Under the pieces are notes generated by a model, which did no database searches, had not been told where the DNA came from, and saw nothing but the letters and a program-made list of their open reading frames with translations. This document shows positions 41,171 through 51,604 of a stretch of 64,000 bases of DNA, in pieces; the stretch's first letter is position 1, and every line of letters begins with the position of its first letter. The position numbers and the translations under genes are program-made. The stretch lies in assembly GCA_039105265.1 (NCBI GenBank), contig JAPFFF010000002.1, positions 2,542,001 through 2,606,000 on the forward strand, given 5' to 3'. This DNA is from Tritrichomonas musculus (lineage: Eukaryota; Parabasalia; Tritrichomonadida; Tritrichomonadidae).

Positions 41171-41224
41171 TTCAGCTAAAGTAGCATTATTATTTCTATT
41201 AATGTATAGTTCATTATTTAATTC

Positions 41225-42427
41225 TAAAGATCTCTTCCCGAAAAATTGAGAGGGGAAATTCCCGTCCTAAACTCCAAAAAATATTCCCGGGAAGAGATCA
41301 AATTGAATGGAATTATAAAAAATAGGAAATAAATAAAAAAAAATATTTGACCAATTAATCTTTGAAATTTATTCCTTTTTTTTAAAAAATAATTGAAAAT
41401 ATTCAATGCATTTTTTTTGTTTTTATTTAATTTTTTCATATTAAACCACAACTTTTTCTTAAATTCCCATTTTCTCAAACCATTTTATAATACAAAAAAA
41501 TAAACTTTTTCATAACTTCCCCATTTCCCCAAATATTTCCCACGTCAAAAAGTTTAACTTTTTCATACAAATTTCAATACTTCCCCATTCCCTGGAATGG
41601 GGAAATGGGGAAATTGGGAAGTTTAGAAAAAGTTAAACTTTTTGATTTATAAAATTGTCCTAGAAATCCAGGTTTTAAACAAAAAAAAGGAAAATTCAAG
41701 TAACTAAAGCAAGACTTAATAATTTTTCTGCTAAATCAACACTAAAATTATTTTAGTTATAAAAAATCCTTCTTTATTACTTTTACAATCAAGAGTATTC
41801 ACCATACTCAAAGCAACGTCAAGAATTGATCTGAATTATTTATTATATTTTGCTCATTCTGAAATAAATATTTATTCTATTAACGAAATAAGCTTTTATA
41901 GAAGTAAAAAAAATATTATATATAAAACCTTTTATATTTTTGCATTTTCTTTTCCCTCTATTTTTTATAATTTCGTAAAATAACTTGTATAATACAATAT
42001 TTCATTAAAAAGCACTTTGTTACTAATAAAGTAATGTTTTTGAGTTGTATTTTAAAATGAACAATTTAGAACTTTAACTTTTTATATAACTATTTTTTTC
42101 TATAATTCAATTTTTGATAGCTTAATTGTTCATTCTTTGTCATATTAAAAAATAAAAGCTACAGTTCGATTCACTATAATTATTTTTTTTTTTTTTTTAA
42201 TTTTTTCATTCATGAAAAAATTACGTATTTCTCAGGTATATTAATAGAAAAGTATTCCTTTATAAAAATTTTCAAAAAAATTAATTTTTTTTCCTTTGCG
42301 ATTGCCTTTCTCAGGTATATTTTAAGAAATTACCTTTCAATTTTTTTTCTTTTCAAAAAGTTCATTTCCCAAATTTTTTAGAAATTCCCACCCAAGGATA
42401 CCTTTTTTTTTCGGGAAGAGATCTTTA
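41225..42427. mobile_element. 1.2-kb inverted-repeat element inserted in the fibre gene
   Basis: The 21-bp terminal inverted repeats are perfect (TAAAGATCTCTTCCCGAAAA and its complement ending at 42427). The 8-bp target duplication TTTAATTC flanks it (41217-41224, 42428-42435), a hAT-like length. The inside is noncoding, with a large imperfect hairpin around 41550-41650 (AGTTTAACTTTTTCAT pairing with AAAAAGTTAAACTT, and CTTCCCCATT words). The minus-strand frame 41224-41478 is not believable. It is a non-autonomous element, younger than Maverick B. Confidence 0.85.
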
Positions 42428-42435
42428 TTTAATTC

Positions 42436-44310
42436 CAATAAACTATTTATAAGAATATAGCTTTGGCTAACATCATCATTAGCAGATATTTTAAAAAGTT
42501 CAATATTTTTGTAATACAAGAATAACATTTTTAATATTTTTCTATATCTAATCTTCATATAATTTTCTGTTTCATCACCTAACATAATATCAATATCAGT
42601 TTTATTTTGTAAATTAAGCGTAGAAACTATATTATTATTTGTATTAATTGTTAATGAACCATCATCATTTTTCTCTACATATTTAGTCAAATCAACAGGT
42701 TCAGGTATATCAGATTTTACTTGCTCAATAGCAAGGGCCAACTCTGTTGTCAAAGCATATTTATCTTGGAGAAATGCAAGATTAACAACACAGTTTAAGT
42801 TTGTTTCATCATAATCTTCATTTGCAATATAACAACTTATTACATTGATTTTATGTTGGTTATCAAAATCATAAACAACTCCACAACTTGTAATCATTTC
42901 TAATGTTAATGTTATATTTTGAACGCCATTATTTAAAATATAATCATTATTATTAATACTTGATATAGTGAATATTCCTTGATATTTAATATTTTCATCA
43001 GTTTTATCATATCCATCAAATAACATTCCATATTGTTTCCAGTTTTCAAAATATTGACTTGCATTAGTATAAAGAACCGAAAGAGTATTAATACTATTAG
43101 CTTCATCATAATATAATTCTAATTCTTGATTGAAAGTAATTTGTTTATCAATTATTTCTGGAATATCAGATTTTAATGCATACTTACCTTCTGCAACTGT
43201 TTTCGTTTCATACTTATCTAATTCATAAGCCAATTCATCTTCATCAACAAACTTCTCATCAGCCTGACCACTAGTGTAATATGGTGTCAAATCAACAGGT
43301 TCAGGAATTTCTGTTTTTAATGCATAATTATCTTTTACGAAGTTCATATTTGGAATACAATATTCATCATATACTTCTAGCTTGTATGAATAACTTACTG
43401 ATTCTAAATCCACAACATAGTTACCATTATATCTGAATGTTCCTTCGTAATAGAAAAAGTATATAGAAAAAATATTTTTGCCTTTCTTGTAATGATAATA
43501 TTCCGCGTCTTCACTATCATACAAATATTCTCCTGAAATATCTTCATTATTGCAAGAGCCTTTCACTAACAATGATGATTTCTTTAATATGTTGCATAAA
43601 TCTCTATCCAAATTTGTGATATAAGTTCTTTTATCCTCATCATTTGTTGTTCCATTTACGAATTTTGTAGCTATTGACAATTCTTGAGTTATCGTATTTT
43701 CGGTTGATATGATATCTTCTTTTTTTACATAAGACTGTAAGTCCTGGGTTTTCACATACTCACTTAAGTTCGTAAGCTTTGCGTATGGTTCCAAAGTAGT
43801 TGTCAAAGCAGATTCATTAACCAAATCTGTAGGTACCTCAGGTATGTCAGTTGATAATGCAAAATTGTTAACAATGTAATCACGTAATGTATTAATAGCG
43901 TTTTCACAAGCTAAAGCTTGAGCTTTGCTTTGCAAGTCAAGTTCTTCACTACTAGCATACTTTAATAATTCTTTATTGAATTCCTCTGTTTTCAAATAAT
44001 CGAATAAATCAGTTGTTTTCGCATAAGACTGTAAGTCCTGCGCTTTAGCATACTCATCAAGATTCGTAAGCTTTGCGTACTCACTTAAGTTCGTAAGCTT
44101 TGCGTACTCACTTAAGTTCGTAAGCTTCGCATATGGTTCCAATAATTCTTTCAATTCCTCAGTATTCAAGCTTGACCCCAAATTATTTCCGTTATTGCAT
44201 TGACACCCACATGAAGTGGCATATTGTTTTATGTATTCTATTATTAATTCATCTATTGTATTTACCCTTTTGATACTACCTGCTTGCTCTATCGTAAACA
44301 TTTTGAACAT
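42436..44310 (-). CDS. Fibre-like protein, N-terminal and shaft part, Maverick B
   Basis: The N-terminal piece of a long repeat protein (the open frame runs on to 42337, but past 42436 it is encoded by the inserted element). After about 60 residues containing a CGCQCNNGNN turn, decapeptide repeats YAKLTNLSE are found in tandem (encoded by 30-bp DNA repeats near 44058-44150) and again at about residue 175. Longer units follow, of the type ALKTEIPEPVDLTPYY, KYALKSDIPEI and KYVEKNDDGSLTIN. This is the style of phage tail-fibre and adenovirus fibre shafts, giving a trimeric, elongated appendage. Its start lies 5 bp from the start of the divergent 836-aa gene. Start choice: ATG 44310, with ATG 44301 an alternative. 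Confidence 0.75.
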
Positions 44311-44315
44311 AATAA

Positions 44316-46826
44316 ATGATGTCAGATGTGGATGAACAATTAATAATGAATGAGGTGAAAAAGAAAGATTATCAAGATATGCTCATATTTATGTTCCAAA
44401 ATAGTGAATCAGAGCAAATAAAAACAATAATACACAATATTATTGGGTGTCTTAAGAATCCTCGTAACTATATCAATGACGTGAAAGAAAAGCTAAAAGA
44501 GATGCTAAACAAATATAACGCAAAGCCTAAAGGAACTTCAAGACAAAAAAATGAATTAGCTAAAATACTTGATTCAAAAGCGAATTACTTTATTGATTTA
44601 ACCAACTATCTGAAAGATAAAGAAAAGCCTGTCATTCCACAAATTGAAGAGGAGGAAGAACCTGACTTGGAAGGCCACTATTTTAGAAACAGAATTAATA
44701 AAGACATTGAATCACTTAGTAATTTATTTACACTTGATAGTAATCATATTAATGCTTTACACTTATTTTATTGTATTGCCGATGACTCAAAAAGGTATCC
44801 GTTATTTAATAAAAAAGATACAACACAGATTCAATTACTTGTCATATCATTGACTGAAAACATAGATTCACATAAAAACAATGAGGCATCAGATAATATA
44901 AATAACCTAATGCAATTTGAGAATATTAGAAGACAAACCAATATTGAAACAATGAGAAAAATAGCTGAATCTAATCAAGAAGGTCAGCAATTATTAGATG
45001 CTTACAATAAATCTTCTACAATTGATGCTAACCAACTAGAAAGGTTTGGCTTATTAAATGAAGAGTTTACTGCTAAAAACCTTTATGGTTACTATAATAG
45101 GTCTATAAATCCTAAAGATGATTCCGATGTTAGAGTTAGGAATATTGCATTACAATTACATGATGCAATAAGAGAAACAAACATATTTGAAGAAACAAAT
45201 GAACCTAAAAACAAAAAGCAACTCAAACAATTAATAAAGTACCTTAATGAAAATGGAGATAGAGAAATATTTTATAACATGAATAGTGATATAGAAGAGG
45301 AAGCTGCGGAGGAAGAGAAAGACCCAATCTCAAGCTTTGCTTACAAATCTTTATCCGACTATAAAACAATGTCGAAGCGTGTTTTTAACACACCAACCAA
45401 AGAATATCTTAGAAGAAACAAACCAATTGAAGCTGAAGACGATCACACCAACTTTTCAGAACTATTGAACCCAAATATTGAAGCGACAAGAGGACCTGAA
45501 GTAAATGTTGAAGAATTCTTAAATGAATATATGAAGTCAGTCCCAACTGGTAAACGTGCTGGTAAAACATTTGAAGCATCACAAAAACGTATGAGTGATC
45601 TGTACATTTTCGAAAACAAACAAAGTATTGATGTTAGTAAATATCGAGGGGAATTATTTGATATTCTTATTAACGGTAATTACCGTATTAAATTCAGCCC
45701 TAAATGTGCTACAAGAGATGGAGCAGAAGCTTATTGCAAGAAAAGATTTGATAAAAATGGATATCCATTATATCGTTTAGTTCCAGCTAGGCATGACACT
45801 AAAGACCCACTTGGTAATCCAATTTGTGATTTAAACGGTGATAGAGTTGAAGATATTGTTATTGTTGATACTCGTGGTAAGCCTGTTATAATTAATGGAT
45901 TCCGTCTTGTTAAAGCAGACCCTTATAAGAAATTATGGCAAACCGAACGCATTGCTGGTAAAACAAATGATTCATTCGAAGTATGGCTTAAGAATCTTAT
46001 GGGAGCTAAACGAACATGGGAATACACTCCAGAACAATGGAATGAAGGTAAGTTTAAACCTAAAATTGATAAGAAATTAGAAAAAGTAATAAGCTCATAT
46101 CAATCTGTTGGTTTATCCAAACCCAAAATCAGTACCAAAATTACTGCAAGAGGTTTGTGGAGTTCTATATTTTCAAAAATATGGCAAACTGTTTTATACA
46201 ATATGTTTATTAGTGAAGAATTCAAAAATTTGGAACCATTAAAATGTCTATTTAGTTATTTCAAAGTATGTACAGCCATATTTATTGCACGTTATGAATC
46301 TAAAGTGATGAAAGACCATGAACGCAATGATTGGAGTGATTGGGTTAAATATAAGAAATTACATCCAAAATCCGTAAATGCTGAATTGGGTGTTATGATT
46401 CAAAAAGAATATAATGAAAGCATTAAAGCGACTATGCCAGTTGATGGAGAAATAAATGGTGATGGTGAAATAACAGAAGGATTACAAGAAATATTGGAGC
46501 AAACACATGACCTCATCCTTAAGACTGGTCTTGGATTCACAGAAGATAAGAAAGACCAATATGCACAGTTAGCTAAAGCTATAATTGAAAATAAAGTAAG
46601 TACAGCAACAAAGAAGCAATTACAAGACAAATTCGGTGAAAATATTGATGTTTGGATTGATTCACAAGTTGGTGGAAATTACACCACAATCAAAAGATTA
46701 TATAAGGCTGCACATAAAGGTGTAGGTGATAAATCATATATTAGATCACGAACTGTTGAAAAGCCAGCTAGAGCTGAAATTGTTGAGGAACCTCCTACTG
46801 ATGATGATGACGACGAAGAAGCATAA
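44316..46826 (+). CDS. Large 836-aa Maverick protein, unrecognised
   Basis: The second largest product of B. Residues 1-120 are helical (KKDYQDMLIFMFQNSESEQI), then an acidic linker, then a long helical region to about 330. The central part (about 360-620) has globular-looking segments (FKPKIDKKLEKVISSYQSVG; GKPVIINGFRLVKADPYKK). The C-terminus is an acidic tail (PPTDDDDDEEA). No catalytic motif can be assigned by eye. Size, single copy and position opposite the fibre gene fit a structural or morphogenesis protein, but this is inference. The divergent start is 5 bp from that of the fibre gene, so both must share a very compact promoter. Confidence 0.65.
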   Translation: MMSDVDEQLIMNEVKKKDYQDMLIFMFQNSESEQIKTIIHNIIGCLKNPRNYINDVKEKLKEMLNKYNAKPKGTSRQKNELAKILDSKANYFIDLTNYLKDKEKPVIPQIEEEEEPDLEGHYFRNRINKDIESLSNLFTLDSNHINALHLFYCIADDSKRYPLFNKKDTTQIQLLVISLTENIDSHKNNEASDNINNLMQFENIRRQTNIETMRKIAESNQEGQQLLDAYNKSSTIDANQLERFGLLNEEFTAKNLYGYYNRSINPKDDSDVRVRNIALQLHDAIRETNIFEETNEPKNKKQLKQLIKYLNENGDREIFYNMNSDIEEEAAEEEKDPISSFAYKSLSDYKTMSKRVFNTPTKEYLRRNKPIEAEDDHTNFSELLNPNIEATRGPEVNVEEFLNEYMKSVPTGKRAGKTFEASQKRMSDLYIFENKQSIDVSKYRGELFDILINGNYRIKFSPKCATRDGAEAYCKKRFDKNGYPLYRLVPARHDTKDPLGNPICDLNGDRVEDIVIVDTRGKPVIINGFRLVKADPYKKLWQTERIAGKTNDSFEVWLKNLMGAKRTWEYTPEQWNEGKFKPKIDKKLEKVISSYQSVGLSKPKISTKITARGLWSSIFSKIWQTVLYNMFISEEFKNLEPLKCLFSYFKVCTAIFIARYESKVMKDHERNDWSDWVKYKKLHPKSVNAELGVMIQKEYNESIKATMPVDGEINGDGEITEGLQEILEQTHDLILKTGLGFTEDKKDQYAQLAKAIIENKVSTATKKQLQDKFGENIDVWIDSQVGGNYTTIKRLYKAAHKGVGDKSYIRSRTVEKPARAEIVEEPPTDDDDDEEA

Positions 46827-46860
46827 AAAAATTACTATTCCTACTTTATATCCTTGCTAA

Positions 46861-47886
46861 TTATTTTTTTGAACCCGGTAATTTGAATGTTGTTATATGC
46901 GCCTTATTTGTTCCTGGATTTACCTGTGAAACCTGTGAATGCTGAGCAGGCCCAAGCTTCGCTTGCGACAAGAAATCATTTTTAGCTTCTGTTGGACTTG
47001 CAACCTTTTGATTCTTAGATGTATCATGAACTATACTAGGTTTTTCAGGTTCTTGGTAAAAATATTTGAAGTCAGTTATTGGTGTTGGTAATACCTTCTT
47101 TGGGCGTATTTCATCGGGTATATCAAGTTTTTCATTATTATATTCAATATTTACTTTTGGGTCATATCCACTAAATAAGGAAGGCTCCCTAGGATGTGAA
47201 TTATTTGTATTTACCTTTAAGATAGGGCTTGTGATATTTGATTTGAATACATTGAATACTGGAAAATGGTATTTCCAATCCTGAAATTCATATTTAAAAC
47301 CTTTAATATCAGCATCTTCATTTTTATTTCGCAATCGAACTTTCTGCCATTGGCTCATAAATGTTTCTTTTTCGAAACAGAGAAAGATAATTATTGGTAC
47401 TGGCTTAACTGTGTAATCAACATCTACGCTCGAAGATAGTTGATAACAAAAATTATTTGTTTCTTTTACATCATATCTATAATCATAGTCTCCAATCAAT
47501 AGTATATATGTTTTATTTAGGTCAGGAAATGATTTTTCAACAAATTGGATATCTGTATTACCAAAATTAGAAAAAAGATCTACAGTTATTGTGAATAAAC
47601 GTAATAGACTAGGATCGTTTGTATTATTTATATTTCTCTCATCTTTGAAATCCACTTTTTTAGGTAAATCCAACGTTACTTCACTACCATTAATAAGCAC
47701 AAATAATTCATGGTAATTACTACTTAAATACAATAAAACTCTCTTATTTCTTTCAGAGATATATGAAAACAGTTGATGGTCCTTATTAATATTGATACAA
47801 TTTGGATCTTGCAAATTAAGTTCTTGCAAAGCTGTGAATACCGATTTTTGGTTGCTGTTATTCATTTTTTCTTCGAAAAAAAGCAA
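46861..47886 (-). CDS. 341-aa Maverick protein with SQAKLGPA insert, unrecognised
   Basis: A mixed alpha/beta protein (YISERNKRVLLYLSSNYHEL; KTYILLIGDYDYRYDV; VPIIIFLCFEKETF), followed by a proline-rich region and a low-complexity C-terminus containing SQAKLGPAQHSQVSQ. The same peptide, encoded by the same 17-bp core (46949-46965, minus strand), is inserted in the packaging ATPase of this element (56555-56571). The start may be Met 8 (47865) rather than Met 1. It is the last of a leftward series 50450-46861 with gaps of 4-5 bp between three of the genes. Function unknown. Confidence 0.65.
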   Translation of the reverse strand: MLFFEEKMNNSNQKSVFTALQELNLQDPNCININKDHQLFSYISERNKRVLLYLSSNYHELFVLINGSEVTLDLPKKVDFKDERNINNTNDPSLLRLFTITVDLFSNFGNTDIQFVEKSFPDLNKTYILLIGDYDYRYDVKETNNFCYQLSSSVDVDYTVKPVPIIIFLCFEKETFMSQWQKVRLRNKNEDADIKGFKYEFQDWKYHFPVFNVFKSNITSPILKVNTNNSHPREPSLFSGYDPKVNIEYNNEKLDIPDEIRPKKVLPTPITDFKYFYQEPEKPSIVHDTSKNQKVASPTEAKNDFLSQAKLGPAQHSQVSQVNPGTNKAHITTFKLPGSKK

Positions 47887-47890
47887 TAGC

Positions 47891-48283
47891 TTAATAAATA
47901 AGAAGGCAGCTCATGATAAATGCTGATGGTATGATTGAATTACCATACAAATCGGTGAACCATATCTTGTAATCTCTCTTATTACTACTGAAAAATTCGT
48001 ATTTTCGATATTTGGTTTGACGCTTATTGGCTAACATAATGAATGAATCACAATAGGCATCTAATTGAACTATATCTGAATGCACCATTAAATCACCAAC
48101 TAAAAAGTCTTTTACAATTGCACCAACATATTGAATTACAATATATTTCTTGTTTCTGCTTGATACAAATTCAAGTGGCAACGTAAATTCTGTTGATTGA
48201 GTGTGGAAATAACGTTTTGTTATGGGCTGTTTTACATTGTTTGTTGCAACATTCTTGATATTATTCATAAGCATTTTTTTCAT
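47891..48283 (-). CDS. Small 130-aa Maverick protein, possible minor capsid
   Basis: After a 30-residue basic head, the protein is beta-rich (TEFTLPLEFVSSRNKKYIV; IQYVGAIVKDF; DSFIMLANKR; YKIWFTDLYGN), with a length and alternation that fit a single jelly-roll. Mavericks encode a penton-like minor capsid of this fold, so that role is plausible, but I see no unambiguous motif. It lies 4 bp from the 341-aa gene and 5 bp from the integrase, all leftward. Confidence 0.55.
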   Translation of the reverse strand: MKKMLMNNIKNVATNNVKQPITKRYFHTQSTEFTLPLEFVSSRNKKYIVIQYVGAIVKDFLVGDLMVHSDIVQLDAYCDSFIMLANKRQTKYRKYEFFSSNKRDYKIWFTDLYGNSIIPSAFIMSCLLIY

Positions 48284-48288
48284 AGAAA

Positions 48289-49689
48289 CTAAATGTTAAA
48301 ATACTTAATGTAATCTTCATTTAAGTCTCCAAATGAATTACATATGAATTTCGTATATATAATAGGTACTTCAATAATAGCTTTTTCAGCATCAGTCATA
48401 CGTTTCCTACCTTTATGTGGCTTTTCTTGTGGTTCATCTTTTTTTACAGTCTGATATGGTTTTAATAACTTGCAGATTACATTTCCATTACGATACTCTA
48501 GAAACTCAGCAATTTCATTAAATACTCTTCTACGCTTCTCATGCTTTTTTTGTGTTTTGCTTTTATCGAGATGAACTAATATAATATTACCTCTATTATA
48601 AGATAACAACCCCTTAAAACGTTGTTTATCATTGATTTCCCGCAATTTCATTTGCATTTTCCTGATATATCTCCACTCCAAATCAACATTGTTTTGCATT
48701 TGAGCTGGGGTATAATATATGTACTTCGTTGGTTTTACAAGATTTTTGTCATAAAAATCTGATGGGTCATAATCAAAATTCTTAAATCGAAGAGAACTAT
48801 GAGGGGTGTTATTATAGTAATCAACCATTTGTCTCATCAAATTATAATCACTTAATCTTCGCTCATCTAACCCAAAAGCATTTCTCAGAGTTCTTATAAC
48901 AGAATCAACATTTTTGTGAGCTAAAGCATATGGAGAATCATTAATAATGAATCTTATAGGATAGAAATCAGTGATTGAATCTATTGTATTTTCCCAAAAC
49001 TGGATGTCTTCAAATTGTAAATTGAGTAGCCTTTGGAAACGAGGTTTATAATAGTCGCTTTTTTTAAGCAGTTTTTTAAGAGTTTCCAGTTTGTGGTTCA
49101 CGAGTATTTTACTTAATATTTTATCAAACTCTTTTATCCTTGCTTCTTTAATTACAGCTTTCAAGTCAAATATCAAAGTAGTTTCTCCTGTTGAAAACCA
49201 AATGACAACACTATTATCTTTCATCTCTTTTAATCCAAGTTCTCCATCACATTTGATAGTTTTGAATATAAATTGTGGATATCTTATTATAATTCGTTCA
49301 AGGGAAAACCATATATTTCCTTTATCCTTTACAGGTTCAACGATTAGGTATCTTGTATTTGTATTGATGAGAACCAAATATATTTTATTTTCTTTTGTCA
49401 AATCTCTAGTATAGTATTTGCTAAACATCAAATCTGCCTCCCAACAACCTGGTTCATTAGAGAAATTTGGTTTTGATAATTCTTTGCATGATTTCAACTT
49501 GAAGTCAGGTATAAATGGTTCTGTTTTGATATCACTTTTAAAGAAAGGTTGTATGTAATTATCAATGTATTTATACTTGGATTTGAAAGGATAATTGAGT
49601 AAGGAGTTGTATTCTTTATCGTAGATTCTTACTGATTTAGTCATTTTTTTCCAAAAAAAGTATTGATAAACCAGCCATTTTCTAAGCAT
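48289..49689 (-). CDS. Retroviral-type integrase, Maverick B
   Basis: A 466-aa protein. The core reads CWEADLMFSKYYT (first acidic strand, about residue 85), YLVLINTNTRYLIVEPV, TIKCDGELG (second acidic site, about 147), and a long insertion before NVDSVIRTLRNAFGLDE (about 265-281), then YYNNTPHSSLRF. The C-terminus (RRVFNEIAEFLEYRNGN) is followed by a basic Lys/Arg-rich stretch, suitable for DNA contact. It is diverged from the A and D integrases, which fits three Maverick lineages. The start may be Met 16 (KKMTKSVR) rather than Met 1. A perfect palindrome GGTCGGAATTCCGACC lies 30 bp upstream (49719-49734). Confidence 0.83.
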   Translation of the reverse strand: MLRKWLVYQYFFWKKMTKSVRIYDKEYNSLLNYPFKSKYKYIDNYIQPFFKSDIKTEPFIPDFKLKSCKELSKPNFSNEPGCWEADLMFSKYYTRDLTKENKIYLVLINTNTRYLIVEPVKDKGNIWFSLERIIIRYPQFIFKTIKCDGELGLKEMKDNSVVIWFSTGETTLIFDLKAVIKEARIKEFDKILSKILVNHKLETLKKLLKKSDYYKPRFQRLLNLQFEDIQFWENTIDSITDFYPIRFIINDSPYALAHKNVDSVIRTLRNAFGLDERRLSDYNLMRQMVDYYNNTPHSSLRFKNFDYDPSDFYDKNLVKPTKYIYYTPAQMQNNVDLEWRYIRKMQMKLREINDKQRFKGLLSYNRGNIILVHLDKSKTQKKHEKRRRVFNEIAEFLEYRNGNVICKLLKPYQTVKKDEPQEKPHKGRKRMTDAEKAIIEVPIIYTKFICNSFGDLNEDYIKYFNI

Positions 49690-49718
49690 TAATATACAAA
49701 AAATATGTTATTGAGGTA

Positions 49719-49734
49719 GGTCGGAATTCCGACC
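49719..49734. repeat. Perfect 16-bp palindrome between integrase and HNH genes
   Basis: GGTCGGAATTCCGACC. The inner 12 bases TCGGAATTCCGA recur inside the HNH coding sequence at 50381-50396. The two palindromes bracket most of the HNH gene. Confidence 0.85.
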
Positions 49735-49769
49735 GACCATTTTATTGGCTCATACTGTTAAAGTATTCT

Positions 49770-50450
49770 TCAATCAAATGTATATTGGTGTTTGAATCTA
49801 TTTATATAAAGTGCAACTGTATTACCGTTAATATCTATCATTGAAACAGATTTAAGTCCACCTCGCATGGTTTTAATATAAAGTATTCTATATATTGTTT
49901 CATTAATTCTTCCATAAAAGATATCTTCATTGTTTTCATCATCGTGATAATAATAATATTTTTCATCTTCAAATTCATGGTGTTCAGTTCTTGTATCATA
50001 AAATAACACTTTAATCGCTTCTTTTGGTAAATCATCAATAAACTCATATTGAACTCCTCGAGAGGATGACCGATTAAACTGATTTTGGGAAGCTGTGCAC
50101 CATCTGAGATTCTCTAAATGATAATCAGTTGTGTTATGGTTAATATGGTCAACATATGGAAGATTATTAGGATTATCAAGAAATTGTTTTGCAATAAGAA
50201 TATGTTTTGAATAATGTACTGTATTTAAGCATACAGCTGGATAACCTCTAGAATTACGAAGAGATTCAGATATAATATATTTATCTCTTACTCTTCGAAT
50301 TGTAAATGGAAATTCTTTTAATATCTCATAATCATCGTGTTCTTTAAGTGGTTCCCATCGTGTATCATTGTTTTCTGGTCCCTCGGAATTCCGAGGTACT
50401 GTATTTTCATTTTGTTCAACATGATTATCAGCTTGCGTAGTGCTGGTCAT
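49770..50450 (-). CDS. HNH endonuclease (NUMOD4-HNH type), Maverick B
   Basis: A 226-aa protein resembling phage and intron homing endonucleases. Residues about 31-75 match a NUMOD4-type module (RWEPLKEHDDYEILKEFPFT; SLRNSRGYPAVCLN). Residues 83-123 form the HNH core: HILIAKQF, then YVDHINHNTTDYHLENLRWC and TASQNQFN, with the catalytic-type His in DHINHN. The C-terminal 95 residues may be the DNA-recognition part. It would make a nick or double-strand break at a specific site. Such nucleases are usually selfish inserts; here it sits between integrase and capsid genes and is bracketed by TCGGAATTCCGA palindromes, one of which is within its own N-terminal codons. Confidence 0.85.
   Translation of the reverse strand: MTSTTQADNHVEQNENTVPRNSEGPENNDTRWEPLKEHDDYEILKEFPFTIRRVRDKYIISESLRNSRGYPAVCLNTVHYSKHILIAKQFLDNPNNLPYVDHINHNTTDYHLENLRWCTASQNQFNRSSSRGVQYEFIDDLPKEAIKVLFYDTRTEHHEFEDEKYYYYHDDENNEDIFYGRINETIYRILYIKTMRGGLKSVSMIDINGNTVALYINRFKHQYTFD
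50381..50396. repeat. Perfect 16-bp palindrome inside the HNH gene
   Basis: CCTCGGAATTCCGAGG, translated in frame as PRNSEG near the N-terminus of the nuclease, in its disordered head. Confidence 0.85.
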
Positions 50451-50580
50451 TTTGAATTAAAATTAAAAAAATATTTTAAAAATATATTTACAAAAAATGT
50501 GGGTCACAGCAAAATTGCTGCTACCGGTTTTCTCAAATCAATTTATTGACAAAGTCATTAAAGAGCGCTATTGTGTGTAT

Positions 50581-51604
50581 TTACTCATTAACTTGACTGC
50601 CAGCTGGTGTTTCATCATCAACGTATTCTAGTCCATTAAGTGAAAGTTTAAAGTATGTATCTCTTGTGAGCCATAATTGTGTTGGAGGTGGATGCACTGT
50701 ACCTTCTTCGTTAACATTATAGTAAGTATCATTTGGACCTGTATATATTGGTTGACCATTTACTTGAACCTGAATATTACCAAACCCACCATCCAATCCA
50801 TCATAGCAATATCCTGCTGAAGCACGTTCTGTTTGAATATTGAAAACAAAGCTAGAAGCATCACTTAAAGTATTCTTGTAGCGAACTCCATTTGCATCAT
50901 TCTTTGGCATTGTCATACTATCTTCAAATTCTTTTGTGCATTGTAATGATATTGCATCAAGGTCTCCAGCAGTTAATTGGTTCTCAAAGAATCTTGCACC
51001 AATTGTGCTAACATTTTCATCTGGGAAGTTCTTACCACCAATATTGAGATAACAATTTTGATATACCGGATTTTCAAAAACAGTGAGGTCATTATGATGT
51101 TTTGGAAACATAATTGACATTGTAGTAACATTAATTAATGGGATATTCAAAGTAGATTTGATACCATTTGCTGCAGGAGCGATTGGAAATGAATGGTAAT
51201 CAACTTTTTGGGATGGAATTATGAGGCCTTCACTGAGAATATTTTCAATACCTCTGCGAGTAGATTCACAGACACCATATCCTTGCATATTTGATTTACA
51301 TAATGTGATTGTCATTCTGTTTACAGTTAATGTGGCTTTCTGTGATGAATATGTTTCGTTGAGAAGTTGTGATTTAGCATCATGATATTCATTAACAACT
51401 CTGAGAGCTGATCTTGCAACTGTTTTCTCAATTTGCCAAACATAATATTTTCCATCATTGTGTGTCAATGGTGGCTTTGTGTAATCAGGATTTGCCAAAC
51501 AAATTTCTTCATCAGTTGCAGTTGGTTTGAGGTCTAATTTAGCAAATTCTTCGGCTGTATAACTGAAATACATTGAAAGGTCTGTTGCAATATCATCATA
51601 AGTA
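50581..51604 (-). CDS. Major capsid protein, C-terminal part (cut by mariner)
   Basis: The downstream part of the putative double jelly-roll capsid gene of Maverick B (the first codons of the longer open frame to 51672 are mariner sequence). Motifs seen: STLNIPLINVTTMSIMFPKH, NPVYQNCYLNIGGKNFPDE, a GFGNIQVQVNGQPI strand and a Pro-rich PPPTQLW region. The block FPK..NDLTVFENPVYQNCYL, then GG..FP, is the typical Polinton/PLV capsid region between the two jelly rolls. The other part lies beyond the mariner at 52872-53889. The product would form the hexon-like facets of a virion. Confidence 0.75.

Noticed and set aside
41224-41478. 84-codon frame in the element inside the fibre gene
   Set aside because: Compositional Lys/Asn/Phe-rich frame with no transposase features.
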